From Cupriavidus basilensis (GTDB lineage: Bacteria; Pseudomonadota; Gammaproteobacteria; Burkholderiales; Burkholderiaceae): a DNA stretch of 64,000 nucleotides. The position numbers were made by a program, and so were the translations under genes. Positions 26,081 through 35,829 of the stretch are shown piece after piece. Positions within the stretch are counted from its first letter, which is position 1. Every line of letters starts with the position of its first letter. Location: assembly GCF_008801925.2 (NCBI RefSeq), contig NZ_CP062804.1, positions 1,612,001-1,676,000 on the forward strand, in the 5' to 3' direction. The notes under the pieces were generated by a model that worked only from the letters and a program-made list of their open reading frames with translations, was not told the DNA's origin and did not search any database.

Positions 26081-27691
26081 TCAGCCCTCGCCAGGGGGCA
26101 CGTCGTAATGCTCGCGATACCGCTGGCGCAACGCGAACTTCTGGATCTTCCCGGTGGAGGTGGCCGGCAATGCCGCCAGCAGCAGCACGGCCTTGGGCAC
26201 CTCGAAGCCGCCTAGGTGGGCCCGGCAGTGCGCGCCCAGCTCGTCGTCCTCCACCCGGGCGCCGGGCTTCAGGGTCACGAAGGCAGTCACCGCCTCGCCC
26301 CAGCGCGCATGCGGCAGCCCGACCACCGCCGCATTGGCTACGGCGGCATGGCGCAGCAACACCTCCTCGACCTTGATCGAGGGCACGTTTTCGCCGCCGC
26401 TCTTGATCATGTCCTTGATGCGGTCGAGGAAAAGCAACTGGCCATCCTCGTCCAGCACGCCGAGATCGCCGGAGTGATGCCAGCCAAAGCGCTGCACGCG
26501 GGCGGTAGCCTCGGGATCCTTGTAATAGCCCAGCATCACGTTCGGCCCGCGAAACACGATCTCGCCAGGCTCACCCGGGCCGAGCAGCCGGCCATCGTCG
26601 CTCATCACCGCCACCTCGTTGACCACCGTGCCCACGCCCCAGAAGGCGCCAAAGCGCTTGCGCTGCTCCTGCGCCTCGAAGATGGTGGCCGCCGGGTACA
26701 TCTCGGTCTGGCCCGAGCACAGGACGAAGTTGGGGCAAAACGCATCCAGCAGGCGCAGCAGCAGGTTCTTGGGCAATGGCGCCATGCCGTAGATGCACAG
26801 CCGCACGCTGGAGAGGTCGGTCGCGGCGAACTGCGGGTGCTCCAGCATGGCCCGGTACATCATCGGCAGCGCCACCACCACGGTGACGCGGTGCCGGGCC
26901 AGGTCCGCCAGCACCCGGGCCGGATCGAAGCCGCGCCCGATCACCACGGCATGGCCGCCCAGCAGCGCGCTCATGGTATTGCCGTGCTGCGCGCAGTGGA
27001 ACATCGGCAGCAGGCAGGTAAAGACTTCACTCGCCGTCCCGCAGCCGGTATCGACCAGGTTGGCCGCCAGCACCGAATGCACCGAGGCGTGGGAATGCAT
27101 GACGCCCTTTTGCGGGCCGGTGGTGCCGCTGGTGTACATGATCTGTGCCAGTTGGCCGCTGGCGATATCCACATCTGGCAGCGTGGCCGGCTGGCCGGCC
27201 AGCGCGTCGGCATGCCGGGTAAGCGCCAACCCTGCCACCTCGCCTGCCGCCTCGCCCGCCGGCTCCAGCAACACGACGGGAATGCGCGACGCCGCGACCA
27301 GCTCGCCGATGCCGGGCCGCGCCAGCACGGACGCGTCCGCCACCAGGCGCGTCACCTCCGCATGTTCCAGGATGTACTGGATCGCATCCGGCGCCAGCGC
27401 CGTGTTGATCGGCACCCACACCATGCCCGCTTTCTGTATGCCCAGCAGCGCCACGATCATGTCGATGGAGTTGTTGCACAGCATGCCGACACGCTCTGCG
27501 CTGCGCATGCCCTGGGCCAGCAGGTAGTGGGCAAACTGGTTGGTGGCGGCGTTCAGCGCCGTGTAGCTGAGGCTGTGGTCGCCTTCGATCAATGCCGTGC
27601 GGGCGCCGAAGCGCCGCGCGCTACGGTGGATCACATCGCCCAGGGCGATGCGCCCGATGCGCTCGCGCGCCTGTTCCGTTGCCGTGCTCAT
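26081..27691 (-). CDS. AMP-dependent acyl-CoA ligase
   Basis: From the ATG at 27691 the protein has 536 residues. It shows the motif IMYTSGTTGPQKGVMHSHAS, the A5-like CSGQTEMYP, the GDLGVLDEDGQLL motif, the hinge DRIKDMIKSGGENV and the catalytic Lys in STGKIQKFAL. Length and motifs are normal for a fatty- or aryl-acid CoA ligase. It follows the Liv-type binding protein gene by 35 bases. This suggests it activates the acid that the transporter brings in, but its substrate cannot be read from sequence. Confidence 0.9.
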   Translation of the reverse strand: MSTATEQARERIGRIALGDVIHRSARRFGARTALIEGDHSLSYTALNAATNQFAHYLLAQGMRSAERVGMLCNNSIDMIVALLGIQKAGMVWVPINTALAPDAIQYILEHAEVTRLVADASVLARPGIGELVAASRIPVVLLEPAGEAAGEVAGLALTRHADALAGQPATLPDVDIASGQLAQIMYTSGTTGPQKGVMHSHASVHSVLAANLVDTGCGTASEVFTCLLPMFHCAQHGNTMSALLGGHAVVIGRGFDPARVLADLARHRVTVVVALPMMYRAMLEHPQFAATDLSSVRLCIYGMAPLPKNLLLRLLDAFCPNFVLCSGQTEMYPAATIFEAQEQRKRFGAFWGVGTVVNEVAVMSDDGRLLGPGEPGEIVFRGPNVMLGYYKDPEATARVQRFGWHHSGDLGVLDEDGQLLFLDRIKDMIKSGGENVPSIKVEEVLLRHAAVANAAVVGLPHARWGEAVTAFVTLKPGARVEDDELGAHCRAHLGGFEVPKAVLLLAALPATSTGKIQKFALRQRYREHYDVPPGEG

Positions 27692-27726
27692 GGTTGTCTC
27701 CGGTTGTTCATGGATGCCGCGCCCGC

Positions 27727-28899
27727 TCAGTTCATCTTGGGCGGCGGCAGCAGGTCGCTGGCCGGGATCCACTTGTCGCCAGCCACCTTCATGATGCGGA
27801 TGCGGTCGTTGCTCAGGCGGTTGCTGGCGGAGACATTGAAGCCCGGGTTGCCCAGGGCGTCCTGCGGTAGCTTGGTCGACTCCATGGCGGCGTTGAAGGA
27901 CTCCGCGCTCAGGTTGCGCCCGGCCTTGTCGGCGATGGTGGCGAAGGTGGTGTAGGCGTAGTAGCTGAACATCGAGTACACACCCGGGTCTTCATTGAAG
28001 CGTTTCTTGTAGGCGGCTGCCCATTGCCGTACCGCCGGGTTTGCATCGTCCGCATAGGGCAGCATGATGAAGGCCGCCGCATGCAGGCCTTCCATGGCCT
28101 TGCCGCCCAGCAATGGCACCTGGTGCGCGTAGTTGGCCGAGGTGCCGGCGAAGACCGGGTTGAAGCCGATCTTGCGCGCTTCCTGGACGGAGGCGATGTA
28201 CTCGCGCATCGTGGAGGCGTTGAATACCAGGTCGCAGTTGGCCGCCTTGAGCCGCGCCATCTGCGAGGAAAAATCGGTGGCGCCGCGCTTGTACGACACC
28301 TTTTCCACCAGGGTCATGTTCCTGGTCTTGAGGTAGGCCTGCACGCCCTCCACGGACTCCCGCCCGTAGTCGTCGTCCTGGTACAGCGCGCCCACCCGCT
28401 GGTAGGGCTTCTGTTTGAAGAAGTAATCCATGATGGTGGTGGACATCAGGAAATTGGACGGTCCCAACGCGATCTTGTATGGGCTGGCCGGCTCATACAT
28501 GTCGCGCGCGGCGCTCTGCGGCATGAAGTTGAAGACCTTGCTTTGCACCAGGAACGGCAGCGTGGCCATATTGGGCGCGGTGCCCAGGTGGCCGATGATG
28601 GCGAACACGCCATCCTGCGTGACCAGCTTCTGCGCGGCCAGCACGGCACGCTTGGGCTCGTAGCCGTTGTCTTCCACCACCACCCGCAGCTTGCGGCCCT
28701 GCACGCCGCCGCGCGCGTTGATCTCCTCCACGGCCATGGTCATGCCGTTGCGCGACTCCTTGCCGTAGTTGACGATCGGCCCGGACATATCGGTGATCAG
28801 GCCGAGCACGATTTCCTTGTCGGTGACGCCGCGCGTCTGCGCGCTCGCGCCGGCGCTGAGCGCGAGCGCAATGGCGGCGATGGTGGTCTTCAAGATCAT
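27727..28899 (-). CDS. Liv-type ABC transporter substrate-binding protein
   Basis: The 390-residue protein has a signal peptide (about 1-20, ending SAQT) and the periplasmic-binding fold of LivK/AmiC type (Peripla_BP_6): EIVLGLITDMSGPIVNYGKE, the GGVQGRKL segment and KIALGPSNFL. With livHMGF upstream in the operon it completes the importer. Many such proteins in Burkholderiales bind aromatic or branched carboxylates rather than amino acids; the neighbouring CoA ligases support that. Confidence 0.9.
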   Translation of the reverse strand: MILKTTIAAIALALSAGASAQTRGVTDKEIVLGLITDMSGPIVNYGKESRNGMTMAVEEINARGGVQGRKLRVVVEDNGYEPKRAVLAAQKLVTQDGVFAIIGHLGTAPNMATLPFLVQSKVFNFMPQSAARDMYEPASPYKIALGPSNFLMSTTIMDYFFKQKPYQRVGALYQDDDYGRESVEGVQAYLKTRNMTLVEKVSYKRGATDFSSQMARLKAANCDLVFNASTMREYIASVQEARKIGFNPVFAGTSANYAHQVPLLGGKAMEGLHAAAFIMLPYADDANPAVRQWAAAYKKRFNEDPGVYSMFSYYAYTTFATIADKAGRNLSAESFNAAMESTKLPQDALGNPGFNVSASNRLSNDRIRIMKVAGDKWIPASDLLPPPKMN

Positions 28900-28951
28900 G
28901 GTTGTCTCCTTGTCTTATCGGTTTGTGCTCTATGAGTGGATTGCCTTGGCT

Positions 28952-31195
28952 TCAATGCACGCTCTGCGGCGGCTTGGGTCCCGGCTGGAACCTGCTTTGC
29001 ACGGACCGCGAGTCCGGCGGTAATGCGATAGGCGCATGGCCCGGTGCCACGGCATCGGCGGCTGGCGGCGGCGCGGACCAGTCGGACAAGCGCTGCCCGC
29101 TTTGCGCCAGCGCCGCCAGCAAGGGGGAGATGTCCCAGTAGTCGTAAGGATTGCCGCGCAGGCGGGCGTAGCGCTCCAGCCCGGCTTTGACGCGGGGCAG
29201 GCCAATGCTGTCCGCCTGCCATACAGGGCCCCCGAGATAGTCGGGAAAGCCATAGCCGGCGGTCCACACCATGTCAATGTCTCCGGGCCGGCAGGCCATG
29301 CCCTCCTCCAGCAGCTTGGCGGCCTCGTTGATCAGCGGAAAAACCAGGCGCTCGATGATCTCGGCATCGGTAATGTCGGTGCGCCGGGCAATGCCGTGCG
29401 CGCGGCCCAGCGCGGCGCAGATGCGCTCGGCCTCCGGGTCCGCCACCGGCTCGCCGTCCGGATAGCGGTAGTAGCCCGCGCCGCTCTTGCAGCCGAGCCG
29501 CCCCAGCATGAACAACGTGCGCACCACCGCGCGATAGGCGGGATCCGGCGGCAGTCCCCCGGCCTTGCCGTACTCCAGCACGATCTTGGCACCCGTGTCG
29601 ATCCCGGCCAGGTCCAGCATGCGGCACGGCCCCATCGCCATGCCGTAAGCCTGCATCACGGCATCCAGCCGCGCCGGGCTCACGCCTTCCATGAGCAGGA
29701 ACTCGCTCTCGCGCAGGTAGGCCTCGGCCATGCGGTTGCCGATAAAGCCGAAGCACACGCCCGTCACCACCGCCACCTTGCCGAGCCGCCGGGCCAGCTG
29801 CATGGCAGTGATCAGCACATCCGGCGCGGTGGCGCTGCCGCGCACCACTTCGATCAACCGCCCGCCATTGGCCGGGTTGCGGAAATGCAGCCCGGCGAAA
29901 TCGTCCGGCCGGCCGCAGGCCTCGGCCAATACCTCCACGTCCAGCGTGGAGGTATTGGTGGCAATGATTGCCCCGGGCTTGCAGATCTGGCCAAGACGGG
30001 CGCACACCTGCTGCTTGAGCGCCATGTCCTCCACCACCGCTTCGATCACCAGTTCGCAGCCGCCCAGTGCGGCGTAGTCCAGCGTGCCGGCAATCAGGCC
30101 CATGCGCCTGGCCACCTGATCGGGCTGCAGCCGCCCGGCCGCCGCGCTGGCCTCGTACTGGGCGCGCACGGACGCCAGGCCCTTGGCCAGCGCCGCGTCG
30201 CTGGCCTCGACCAGCGTGACCGGCACGCCGGCGTCCGCCAGGCTCATGGCGATGCGCCTGCCCATGGTGCCGGCGCCCACCACCCCAGCGGTATGCAGCG
30301 CGCGCGGGGTGATGCCCGAGGGCACCCCGGGCACGCGGGCCGTCTGGCGCTCGGCAAAGAACAGGTGGCGTAGCGCCCGCGATTCTGGCGACGCCACGCA
30401 GGCGGCAAGCAGGGCAGCTTCCACCGCCTCGCCCTCGGCGAACGGCAGGGTCGCCGCCGCCTTCACCGCTTGCACGACAGCGGCGGCCGCGGGATAGCGC
30501 GCGCGCTCCTGCGTGGCGCGCTGCAAGGCCTGCGCGAAGAAGTCCGGCGGGAGCCCGGCAACAGGCACGGACAGCGTCGACAGCCGGCGCGGCGATGCCC
30601 GCCTCGCCAGCAGGTCTTCCAGAAAATGAAGGCCAGCGGCCAACGGCTCGCCCGGCTCCAGCGCATCGACGATGCCGGCGGCCAGCGCCGCCTCGGCGTC
30701 GAGCATGCGCCCGCTCAGCATCAGGTCCAGCGCCAGGGCCGCCCCGCAGGCGCGCGGCAGCCGCTGGGAGCCCAGCGAGCCGGGCAGCAGCCCCAGCTTG
30801 ATCTCGGGCAGCCCGACCCGCGTGCCGGGCACGGCCAAGCGGTAATGGCAGGCCAGCGCCAGTTCCAGCCCGCCGCCCAGCGCGGTGCCGTGCAGCACGG
30901 CCACCACCAGCCGTTCGCTGGCTTCGAGCCGGGCCAGGATGCGGTTGTAAGGCGCAGCCGTGAAATCCGGCGCATCGAACTGCGCGATGTCGCCGCCCGC
31001 CACGAAGGTGCGGCCCGCGCACCAGATCAGCAAGCCATCGAGGGAGGAATCGGCCTCGAAGGCGCCCACCTTGGCTTCCAGCCCCGCCACCGTCGCCACC
31101 GAGAGCGCGTTCACCGGTGGATGGTCGATGCACAGCAGGCCGATGCGGCCGTGCCGCACCAGGCTGACGGGAACCGCTTTGTCCGCATCGCTCAT
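28952..31195 (-). CDS. FadB-type fused enoyl-CoA hydratase / 3-hydroxyacyl-CoA dehydrogenase
   Basis: The 747-residue protein has an N-terminal crotonase domain (about 10-195; VVAVLHGTALGGGLELALAC and LPEIKLGLLPGSLG). The NAD-dependent 3-hydroxyacyl-CoA dehydrogenase follows (about 300-480; GVVGAGTMGRRIAMSLADAG and HFRNPANGGRLIEVVRG), then two C-terminal helical domains. It would hydrate a 2-enoyl-CoA and oxidise the 3-hydroxy product. No thiolase gene follows in the operon, so the last step must be supplied elsewhere. It lies between the fatty-acid ligase and the binding-protein genes. Confidence 0.9.
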   Translation of the reverse strand: MSDADKAVPVSLVRHGRIGLLCIDHPPVNALSVATVAGLEAKVGAFEADSSLDGLLIWCAGRTFVAGGDIAQFDAPDFTAAPYNRILARLEASERLVVAVLHGTALGGGLELALACHYRLAVPGTRVGLPEIKLGLLPGSLGSQRLPRACGAALALDLMLSGRMLDAEAALAAGIVDALEPGEPLAAGLHFLEDLLARRASPRRLSTLSVPVAGLPPDFFAQALQRATQERARYPAAAAVVQAVKAAATLPFAEGEAVEAALLAACVASPESRALRHLFFAERQTARVPGVPSGITPRALHTAGVVGAGTMGRRIAMSLADAGVPVTLVEASDAALAKGLASVRAQYEASAAAGRLQPDQVARRMGLIAGTLDYAALGGCELVIEAVVEDMALKQQVCARLGQICKPGAIIATNTSTLDVEVLAEACGRPDDFAGLHFRNPANGGRLIEVVRGSATAPDVLITAMQLARRLGKVAVVTGVCFGFIGNRMAEAYLRESEFLLMEGVSPARLDAVMQAYGMAMGPCRMLDLAGIDTGAKIVLEYGKAGGLPPDPAYRAVVRTLFMLGRLGCKSGAGYYRYPDGEPVADPEAERICAALGRAHGIARRTDITDAEIIERLVFPLINEAAKLLEEGMACRPGDIDMVWTAGYGFPDYLGGPVWQADSIGLPRVKAGLERYARLRGNPYDYWDISPLLAALAQSGQRLSDWSAPPPAADAVAPGHAPIALPPDSRSVQSRFQPGPKPPQSVH

Positions 31196-31229
31196 GGCGC
31201 CTCCTGTCTCCTGTTGGGGCCGCTTGCGT

Positions 31230-33095
31230 TCAGGCCACCTTGGCCAGGTACATCGACTCGATCAGCGCGCTGTATTTGTCGTTGACCAGCTTGCGCTTGA
31301 GCTTCATGGTGGGCGTCAGTTCCTCGTCCTCGGCGCCAAGGCGGGTCTCGATCAGCCGGAATGCCTTGATCTGCTCGACCCGCGCGAACTGCTTGTTGAC
31401 GCGGTCGATCTCCTGGCCCACCAGCGCGATGACCTCCTTGCTGCGGCACAGCGAGCCGTAGTCGGAGAAATGCACATCGTGCTCCTGCGCCCACTGCTCC
31501 ACGTTGTCCTGGTCGATCATCACCAGGCAGCTCAGGTAGGGCCGGCGGTCTCCGATCACCACGGCGTCGGTCACATAGGGGCTGAACTTAAGCTGGTTCT
31601 CCCACTCGGACGGCGTGACGTTCTTGCCGCCAGCGGTGATGATCAGGTCCTTCATGCGGTCGGTGATATAGAAGTAGCCCTGCTCGTCCACCCGGCCCAC
31701 GTCGCCCGTGCGCAGCCAGCCATCGGCCATGGTCTCGGCGGTCTTGGCGGGCAGGTTCAGGTAGCCCATGAAGACCTGCGGGCCCCGCACCAGCAGCTCG
31801 CCTTCCTGCGAGACCTTCACCTCGGTATGCGGCAAGGCAATGCCGATGCTGCCCGGGCGGGTCCGGCCGGGCGGGTTGCAAGTGGCCGCGCCGGTGATCT
31901 CGGTCATGCCCCATAGCTCGTGCAGCACGATGCCCAGCGCCATATACCAGCGGATCAGGTCGGGCGAGATCGGCGCCGCGCCGGTCACGGCCAGCTGCAC
32001 GCGGTTCAGGCCCATCATGCGCCGCACATTGCCCAGCACCAGCGTATCGGCCAGCCAGAGCTTCAGGCGCGCGGCCAGCGGCAGCACCGTAGCCTGCCCG
32101 TCCTCGTGCACGCGGGCCTGACCGGCGGCCAGCGCCCAGTCATAGGCCCAGCTCTGCAGGCGGGTCGCTTCCCGGACCGCGATGGTCACGCTGGAATACA
32201 GCTTCTCCCACACGCGCGGCACCGCCAGGAAGGCGTCGGGCTGGATCTCGCGAATGTTGTCGAAGATGGTGTCGGGGTTCTCGACAAAGTTGACGACGGC
32301 ACCGGACAGGATCGAGTAGTACTCGCCAAAGATCCGCTCCGAGACGTGGCACAGCGGCAGGAAGGCCATGCGCTCGCCGATGGTGGTGGCGGGGAGGAAC
32401 TCGCGCAGCGTCAGGCAGCTGCGCAGCACATTGCGGTGCGACAGCATAGCCCCCTTGGGCCGTCCCGTGGTGCCGGAGGTATAGACCAGCACCGCCAGCG
32501 CGTCGGCGCTGCCGGCGGCCAGCCGCGCCGCCACCAGCCCCGGTTGCCGCGCCCGCGCTTGCCTGCCGAGCGCCAGCAGCGCGTCGAAGCTGAGCACGCC
32601 GGGGTCATCGAAGCCGGCCAGCCCTTCCATGTCGTACACGATCGCCTTGCGTAGCCGTGGCAGGCGCTCGCGCACCTCCAGGTACTTGTCCAGCTGCTCC
32701 TCGTTCTCGACGAAGAGCATGACGCTGCCCGAGTCGTGGCAAAGATACTCCACCTGCGAAGGCGAGTCGGTGGGATAGATGCCGCTGACCACCGCACCGG
32801 CGGTGAGCGCGCCAAGGTCGCTCCACACCCATTCGCGGTTGGTGCTGGACAGCACCGACACCACCTCGCCTGCCTGCAGGCCCAGCTCGGCAAGGCCAGC
32901 GGCGACATCGGCCACGATCTCGCCCACTTCGCGCCAGCGGTAGCTGCGCCAGACCCCGAGGTCCTTTTGCCGCATCATCACGGCGTCGGCGCGCTGGTCC
33001 ACGGCGTGCCAGAACATCTGCGGCAGGGTCTCGAATGCCGCTTCGGAAAGGGGCTGCAGGGTGTGCGCCGTCGCCATTGCCGTTGCCATTGCCAT
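31230..33095 (-). CDS. Long-chain fatty-acid-CoA ligase (FadD15/ACSL-like)
   Basis: The 621-residue protein belongs to the long AMP-forming ligase group: VLVYTSGTTGRPKGAMLSHR, PLCHVSERIF, the LWGMTEITGA motif and the GDVGRVDEQGYFYITDRMKD motif. The C-terminal SPYVTDAVVIGDRRPYLSCL is typical of ACSL/FadD15 enzymes, which act on long or cyclic fatty acids including sterol side chains. The start is uncertain by a few codons because the N-terminus repeats MATAMATA. It follows livF by 33 bases and is followed by the FadB-type gene. Confidence 0.9.
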   Translation of the reverse strand: MAMATAMATAHTLQPLSEAAFETLPQMFWHAVDQRADAVMMRQKDLGVWRSYRWREVGEIVADVAAGLAELGLQAGEVVSVLSSTNREWVWSDLGALTAGAVVSGIYPTDSPSQVEYLCHDSGSVMLFVENEEQLDKYLEVRERLPRLRKAIVYDMEGLAGFDDPGVLSFDALLALGRQARARQPGLVAARLAAGSADALAVLVYTSGTTGRPKGAMLSHRNVLRSCLTLREFLPATTIGERMAFLPLCHVSERIFGEYYSILSGAVVNFVENPDTIFDNIREIQPDAFLAVPRVWEKLYSSVTIAVREATRLQSWAYDWALAAGQARVHEDGQATVLPLAARLKLWLADTLVLGNVRRMMGLNRVQLAVTGAAPISPDLIRWYMALGIVLHELWGMTEITGAATCNPPGRTRPGSIGIALPHTEVKVSQEGELLVRGPQVFMGYLNLPAKTAETMADGWLRTGDVGRVDEQGYFYITDRMKDLIITAGGKNVTPSEWENQLKFSPYVTDAVVIGDRRPYLSCLVMIDQDNVEQWAQEHDVHFSDYGSLCRSKEVIALVGQEIDRVNKQFARVEQIKAFRLIETRLGAEDEELTPTMKLKRKLVNDKYSALIESMYLAKVA

Positions 33096-33128
33096 TGATT
33101 GCTCTCAACTTGGTGATGGTTTAGCGCG

Positions 33129-33941
33129 CTACCGCCAGGTCTTGCGCTTTTTCCAGCGGCGCTCGCCGCGCACGCCGCTGTCCTTCATGCCGAGGTAGAA
33201 CTCCTTGATGTCATCCTTCTCGCGCAGCACGGCGCAGGTGTCCTCGGCCACGATGCGGCCGTTCTCCAGCACATAGCCATAGTCCGCCGCGTTGAGCGCC
33301 ATATTGGCGTTCTGCTCCACCAGCAAGATGGTGGTGCCGCGCTCGCGGTTGATGCGCACCACGATCTCGAAGATGTCCTTGGTGAGCTTTGGCGACAGGC
33401 CCAGGCTGGGCTCGTCGAGCAGGATCAGCTCCGGCGCGGCCATCAGCGCGCGCGAGATCGCCAGCATCTGCTGCTGGCCGCCCGAGAGCAGGCCGGCATC
33501 CTGCGCGGCACGCTCGCGCAGCACCGGGAAGTAGCCGTAGACCGCTTCCATGTCGCGCGCCACGCCGTCGCGGTCGCGCCGGGTATAGGCCCCCATCAGC
33601 AGGTTGTCGTGCACCGACAGCAGCGGGAACACCTCCCTGCCCTCGGGCACGTGGCTCAGGCCACGCCGCACGATCTGCGCCGGGTCCATCGCAGCGATGC
33701 TCTCGCCCTTGAAGGCGATGCTGCCGCGCGTCGGGTCCAGCACGCCGGAAATGGTCTTGAGGATGGTGGTCTTGCCGGCGCCGTTGGCGCCCAGCACGGT
33801 GGCGATGCTGCCGCGCTGCACGGCAAGGCTCACGCCCCGGATCGCCTTGACCGGGCCGTAGGCGCTTTCCACGTTGGCCAGCGCCAGCACGGGCGTGTCC
33901 TGGATTTCGCGCATCTTGTCAGCGCCTTGCATCAGGTTCAT
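33129..33941 (-). CDS. livF: Branched-chain-type ABC transporter ATP-binding protein LivF
   Basis: From the ATG at 33941, overlapping the livG stop by 4 bases, the protein has 270 residues. It shows Walker A GANGAGKTT, signature LLSGGQQQMLAISRAL and Walker B LILLDEPSLGLSP followed by the LVEQNA switch His-less motif of LivF proteins. It ends with a basic tail (ERRWKKRKTWR) longer than in E. coli LivF. It powers the importer formed by LivH/LivM. Confidence 0.9.
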   Translation of the reverse strand: MNLMQGADKMREIQDTPVLALANVESAYGPVKAIRGVSLAVQRGSIATVLGANGAGKTTILKTISGVLDPTRGSIAFKGESIAAMDPAQIVRRGLSHVPEGREVFPLLSVHDNLLMGAYTRRDRDGVARDMEAVYGYFPVLRERAAQDAGLLSGGQQQMLAISRALMAAPELILLDEPSLGLSPKLTKDIFEIVVRINRERGTTILLVEQNANMALNAADYGYVLENGRIVAEDTCAVLREKDDIKEFYLGMKDSGVRGERRWKKRKTWR

Positions 33942-34735
33942 GCCGCTCTCCGCAGTGAGGCTACGTCGTCCACGGTGCCCAGGTAGGCTTCGATCACCCC
34001 GGGATGCGCCTGGACCTCGGCTGGCGTGCCCTGCGCCAGCACCTGGCCCTGGTTCATCGCCAGCACCCGGTCCGACACGCGCGACACCAGGCTCATGTCG
34101 TGCTCCACCATCAGCACGGTGATGCCCAGCTCGCTCTGGATGTCGCGGATCCACCAGGCCATGTCCTCGGTCTCTTCCACATTCAGCCCGGAAGACGGCT
34201 CGTCCAGCAGCAACAGCCGGGGGCTGCTGCACAAGGCCCGCGCCAGCTCCACTACCTTGCGCACGCCATAGGGCAGGCCCGCCACCAGCGCGTCGCGATG
34301 CGCCTGCAGGTCCAGCAGCTCGATCATTTCCTCGGCCTTGTGGCGCGCGGCCAGCTCCGAGCGGCGCGCGGCAGGGGTAAACAGCAGGTCTGCCCAGAAG
34401 CCGCTGGCGCGATGCGTGTGGTGGCCGATCAGCAGGTTCTGCAGCACCGTGGCGTGCTCGAACAGCTCGATATTCTGGAAGGTGCGCGCGATGCCCTGCG
34501 CGGCGATCGCGTGGGGCGGCAACTGCGTCAGGCTGCTGCCCTGCCACAGGATCTCGCCGCTGGTGGGCGGATAGATGCGGCTGATCAGGTTGAACACCGT
34601 GGTCTTGCCGGCCCCGTTGGGCCCGATCAGCGTAAAGACCTCGCCGCGCCGCACATCGAAGCTCACGCCGCCAAGCGCCAGCACGCCGCCAAAGCGCACC
34701 GACAGGTCGCGCACGCTGAGAAGAGTGTCTGTCAT
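33938..34735 (-). CDS. livG: Branched-chain-type ABC transporter ATP-binding protein LivG
   Basis: The 265-residue ATPase has Walker A GPNGAGKTTVFNLI, the modified signature LPYGVRKVVELARAL usual in LivG, and Walker B LLLLDEPSSGLNVEE with the switch His in MVEHDM. It lies 10 bases after livM and overlaps livF by 4, so it is cotranscribed and coupled. Confidence 0.9.
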   Translation of the reverse strand: MTDTLLSVRDLSVRFGGVLALGGVSFDVRRGEVFTLIGPNGAGKTTVFNLISRIYPPTSGEILWQGSSLTQLPPHAIAAQGIARTFQNIELFEHATVLQNLLIGHHTHRASGFWADLLFTPAARRSELAARHKAEEMIELLDLQAHRDALVAGLPYGVRKVVELARALCSSPRLLLLDEPSSGLNVEETEDMAWWIRDIQSELGITVLMVEHDMSLVSRVSDRVLAMNQGQVLAQGTPAEVQAHPGVIEAYLGTVDDVASLRRAA

Positions 34736-34745
34736 GCGGGTCTCC

Positions 34746-35822
34746 TTATTTCAGGCGCTCGGAGCGCTGGAAGGCCTTCTGGCGCCGGAACATGCCCTGG
34801 CGATAGAAGGGAAACAGCTCCAGGTACGTGCGGATCTTGCACCAGCGCCCGTACAGCCCCATCGGCTCGAACAGCACGAAAGCCATCAGCACCAGCCCGT
34901 ACACCAGCGCCTGCAGGCCGCTGGCTTGCCCGATGGCCGGCGGCAGGAGATCCTTCGCCAGCACGATCATCTGCGGCATGACGATCAGGAAGATCGCGCC
35001 AAGAAACGCGCCATGCACAGAGCCCAGCCCGCCCACCACAACCAGCAGCAACAAGTCGATCGACTGGGCAATGCCGAACTGCTCGGGCGAGATGTAGCGC
35101 AGCTTGTGGGCATACAACGCCCCGGCGATGCCAACCAGCGCGGCGGACAACGCGAACGACAAGGTCTTGTAGCGCGCCAGGTGAATGCCCATGCTCTGCG
35201 CCGAGATCTCCGAGTCCCGGATGGCGATGAAGGCCCGCCCCGTGGCGCTGCGCAACAGGTTGAGCACGGCCAGCGTGGCCAGCAGGCAAACCGCGAGCGA
35301 CAGGTAGTAGAACGCCACCGGCCCGTCAAGCACATAGCCCCACAGTTGCGGCGCGGCCACCGGCAGGCCGGCATTGCCGCCGGTCACGCTTTCCCAGCGC
35401 GCCAGGACCTCCTCGACGATCAGGCCGAAGGCCAGCGTGGCGATCGCCAGGTAGATGCCCTTGACGCGCAATGCCGGCAGTCCCACCACCACGCCCGTCA
35501 GTGCCGACAGCGCAGCCGCGGCCAGCAAGGCCGGCACGAAGGGCACGCCGTGGCTGGTCAGCCAGGCCTGCGTATAGGCGCCCACGCCAAGGAAGGCCGC
35601 ATGGCCGATCGACAGCAGCCCCGTGTAGCCGGACAGCACCATCAGGCCCAGGCCCGCAATGGCGTAGATCAGCACAAAGCCAAGCTGCGCGATCCAGTAG
35701 CTGCTGGCCCAGCCCGGCGCGACCAGCAGGCACGCCATCAGCAAGCCGTACCAGAACACATGGCCCGGGTGCCTGGCCAGGCGCAGGTCCTGGCGATAGT
35801 CGGTCTTGAAAAGGAATCGCAT
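34746..35822 (-). CDS. livM: Branched-chain-type ABC transporter permease LivM
   Basis: The 358-residue membrane protein has eight to nine helices and the LivM signature stretch GYTGLLSIGHAAFLGVGAYT. The EAA-like loop and FVVG-like segment are seen as GLGSVHGAFLGAIF. It follows livH by 7 bases. The N-terminal extension (about 1-30) and the C-terminal tail after residue 330 are hydrophilic. Confidence 0.9.
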   Translation of the reverse strand: MRFLFKTDYRQDLRLARHPGHVFWYGLLMACLLVAPGWASSYWIAQLGFVLIYAIAGLGLMVLSGYTGLLSIGHAAFLGVGAYTQAWLTSHGVPFVPALLAAAALSALTGVVVGLPALRVKGIYLAIATLAFGLIVEEVLARWESVTGGNAGLPVAAPQLWGYVLDGPVAFYYLSLAVCLLATLAVLNLLRSATGRAFIAIRDSEISAQSMGIHLARYKTLSFALSAALVGIAGALYAHKLRYISPEQFGIAQSIDLLLLVVVGGLGSVHGAFLGAIFLIVMPQMIVLAKDLLPPAIGQASGLQALVYGLVLMAFVLFEPMGLYGRWCKIRTYLELFPFYRQGMFRRQKAFQRSERLK

Positions 35823-35829
35823 CGCGTCT

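Noticed and set aside
26216..27955. A 579-codon plus-strand frame opposite the CoA ligase and binding-protein genes
   Set aside because: Antisense shadow rich in His, Gln and Arg, spanning two genes on the other strand.
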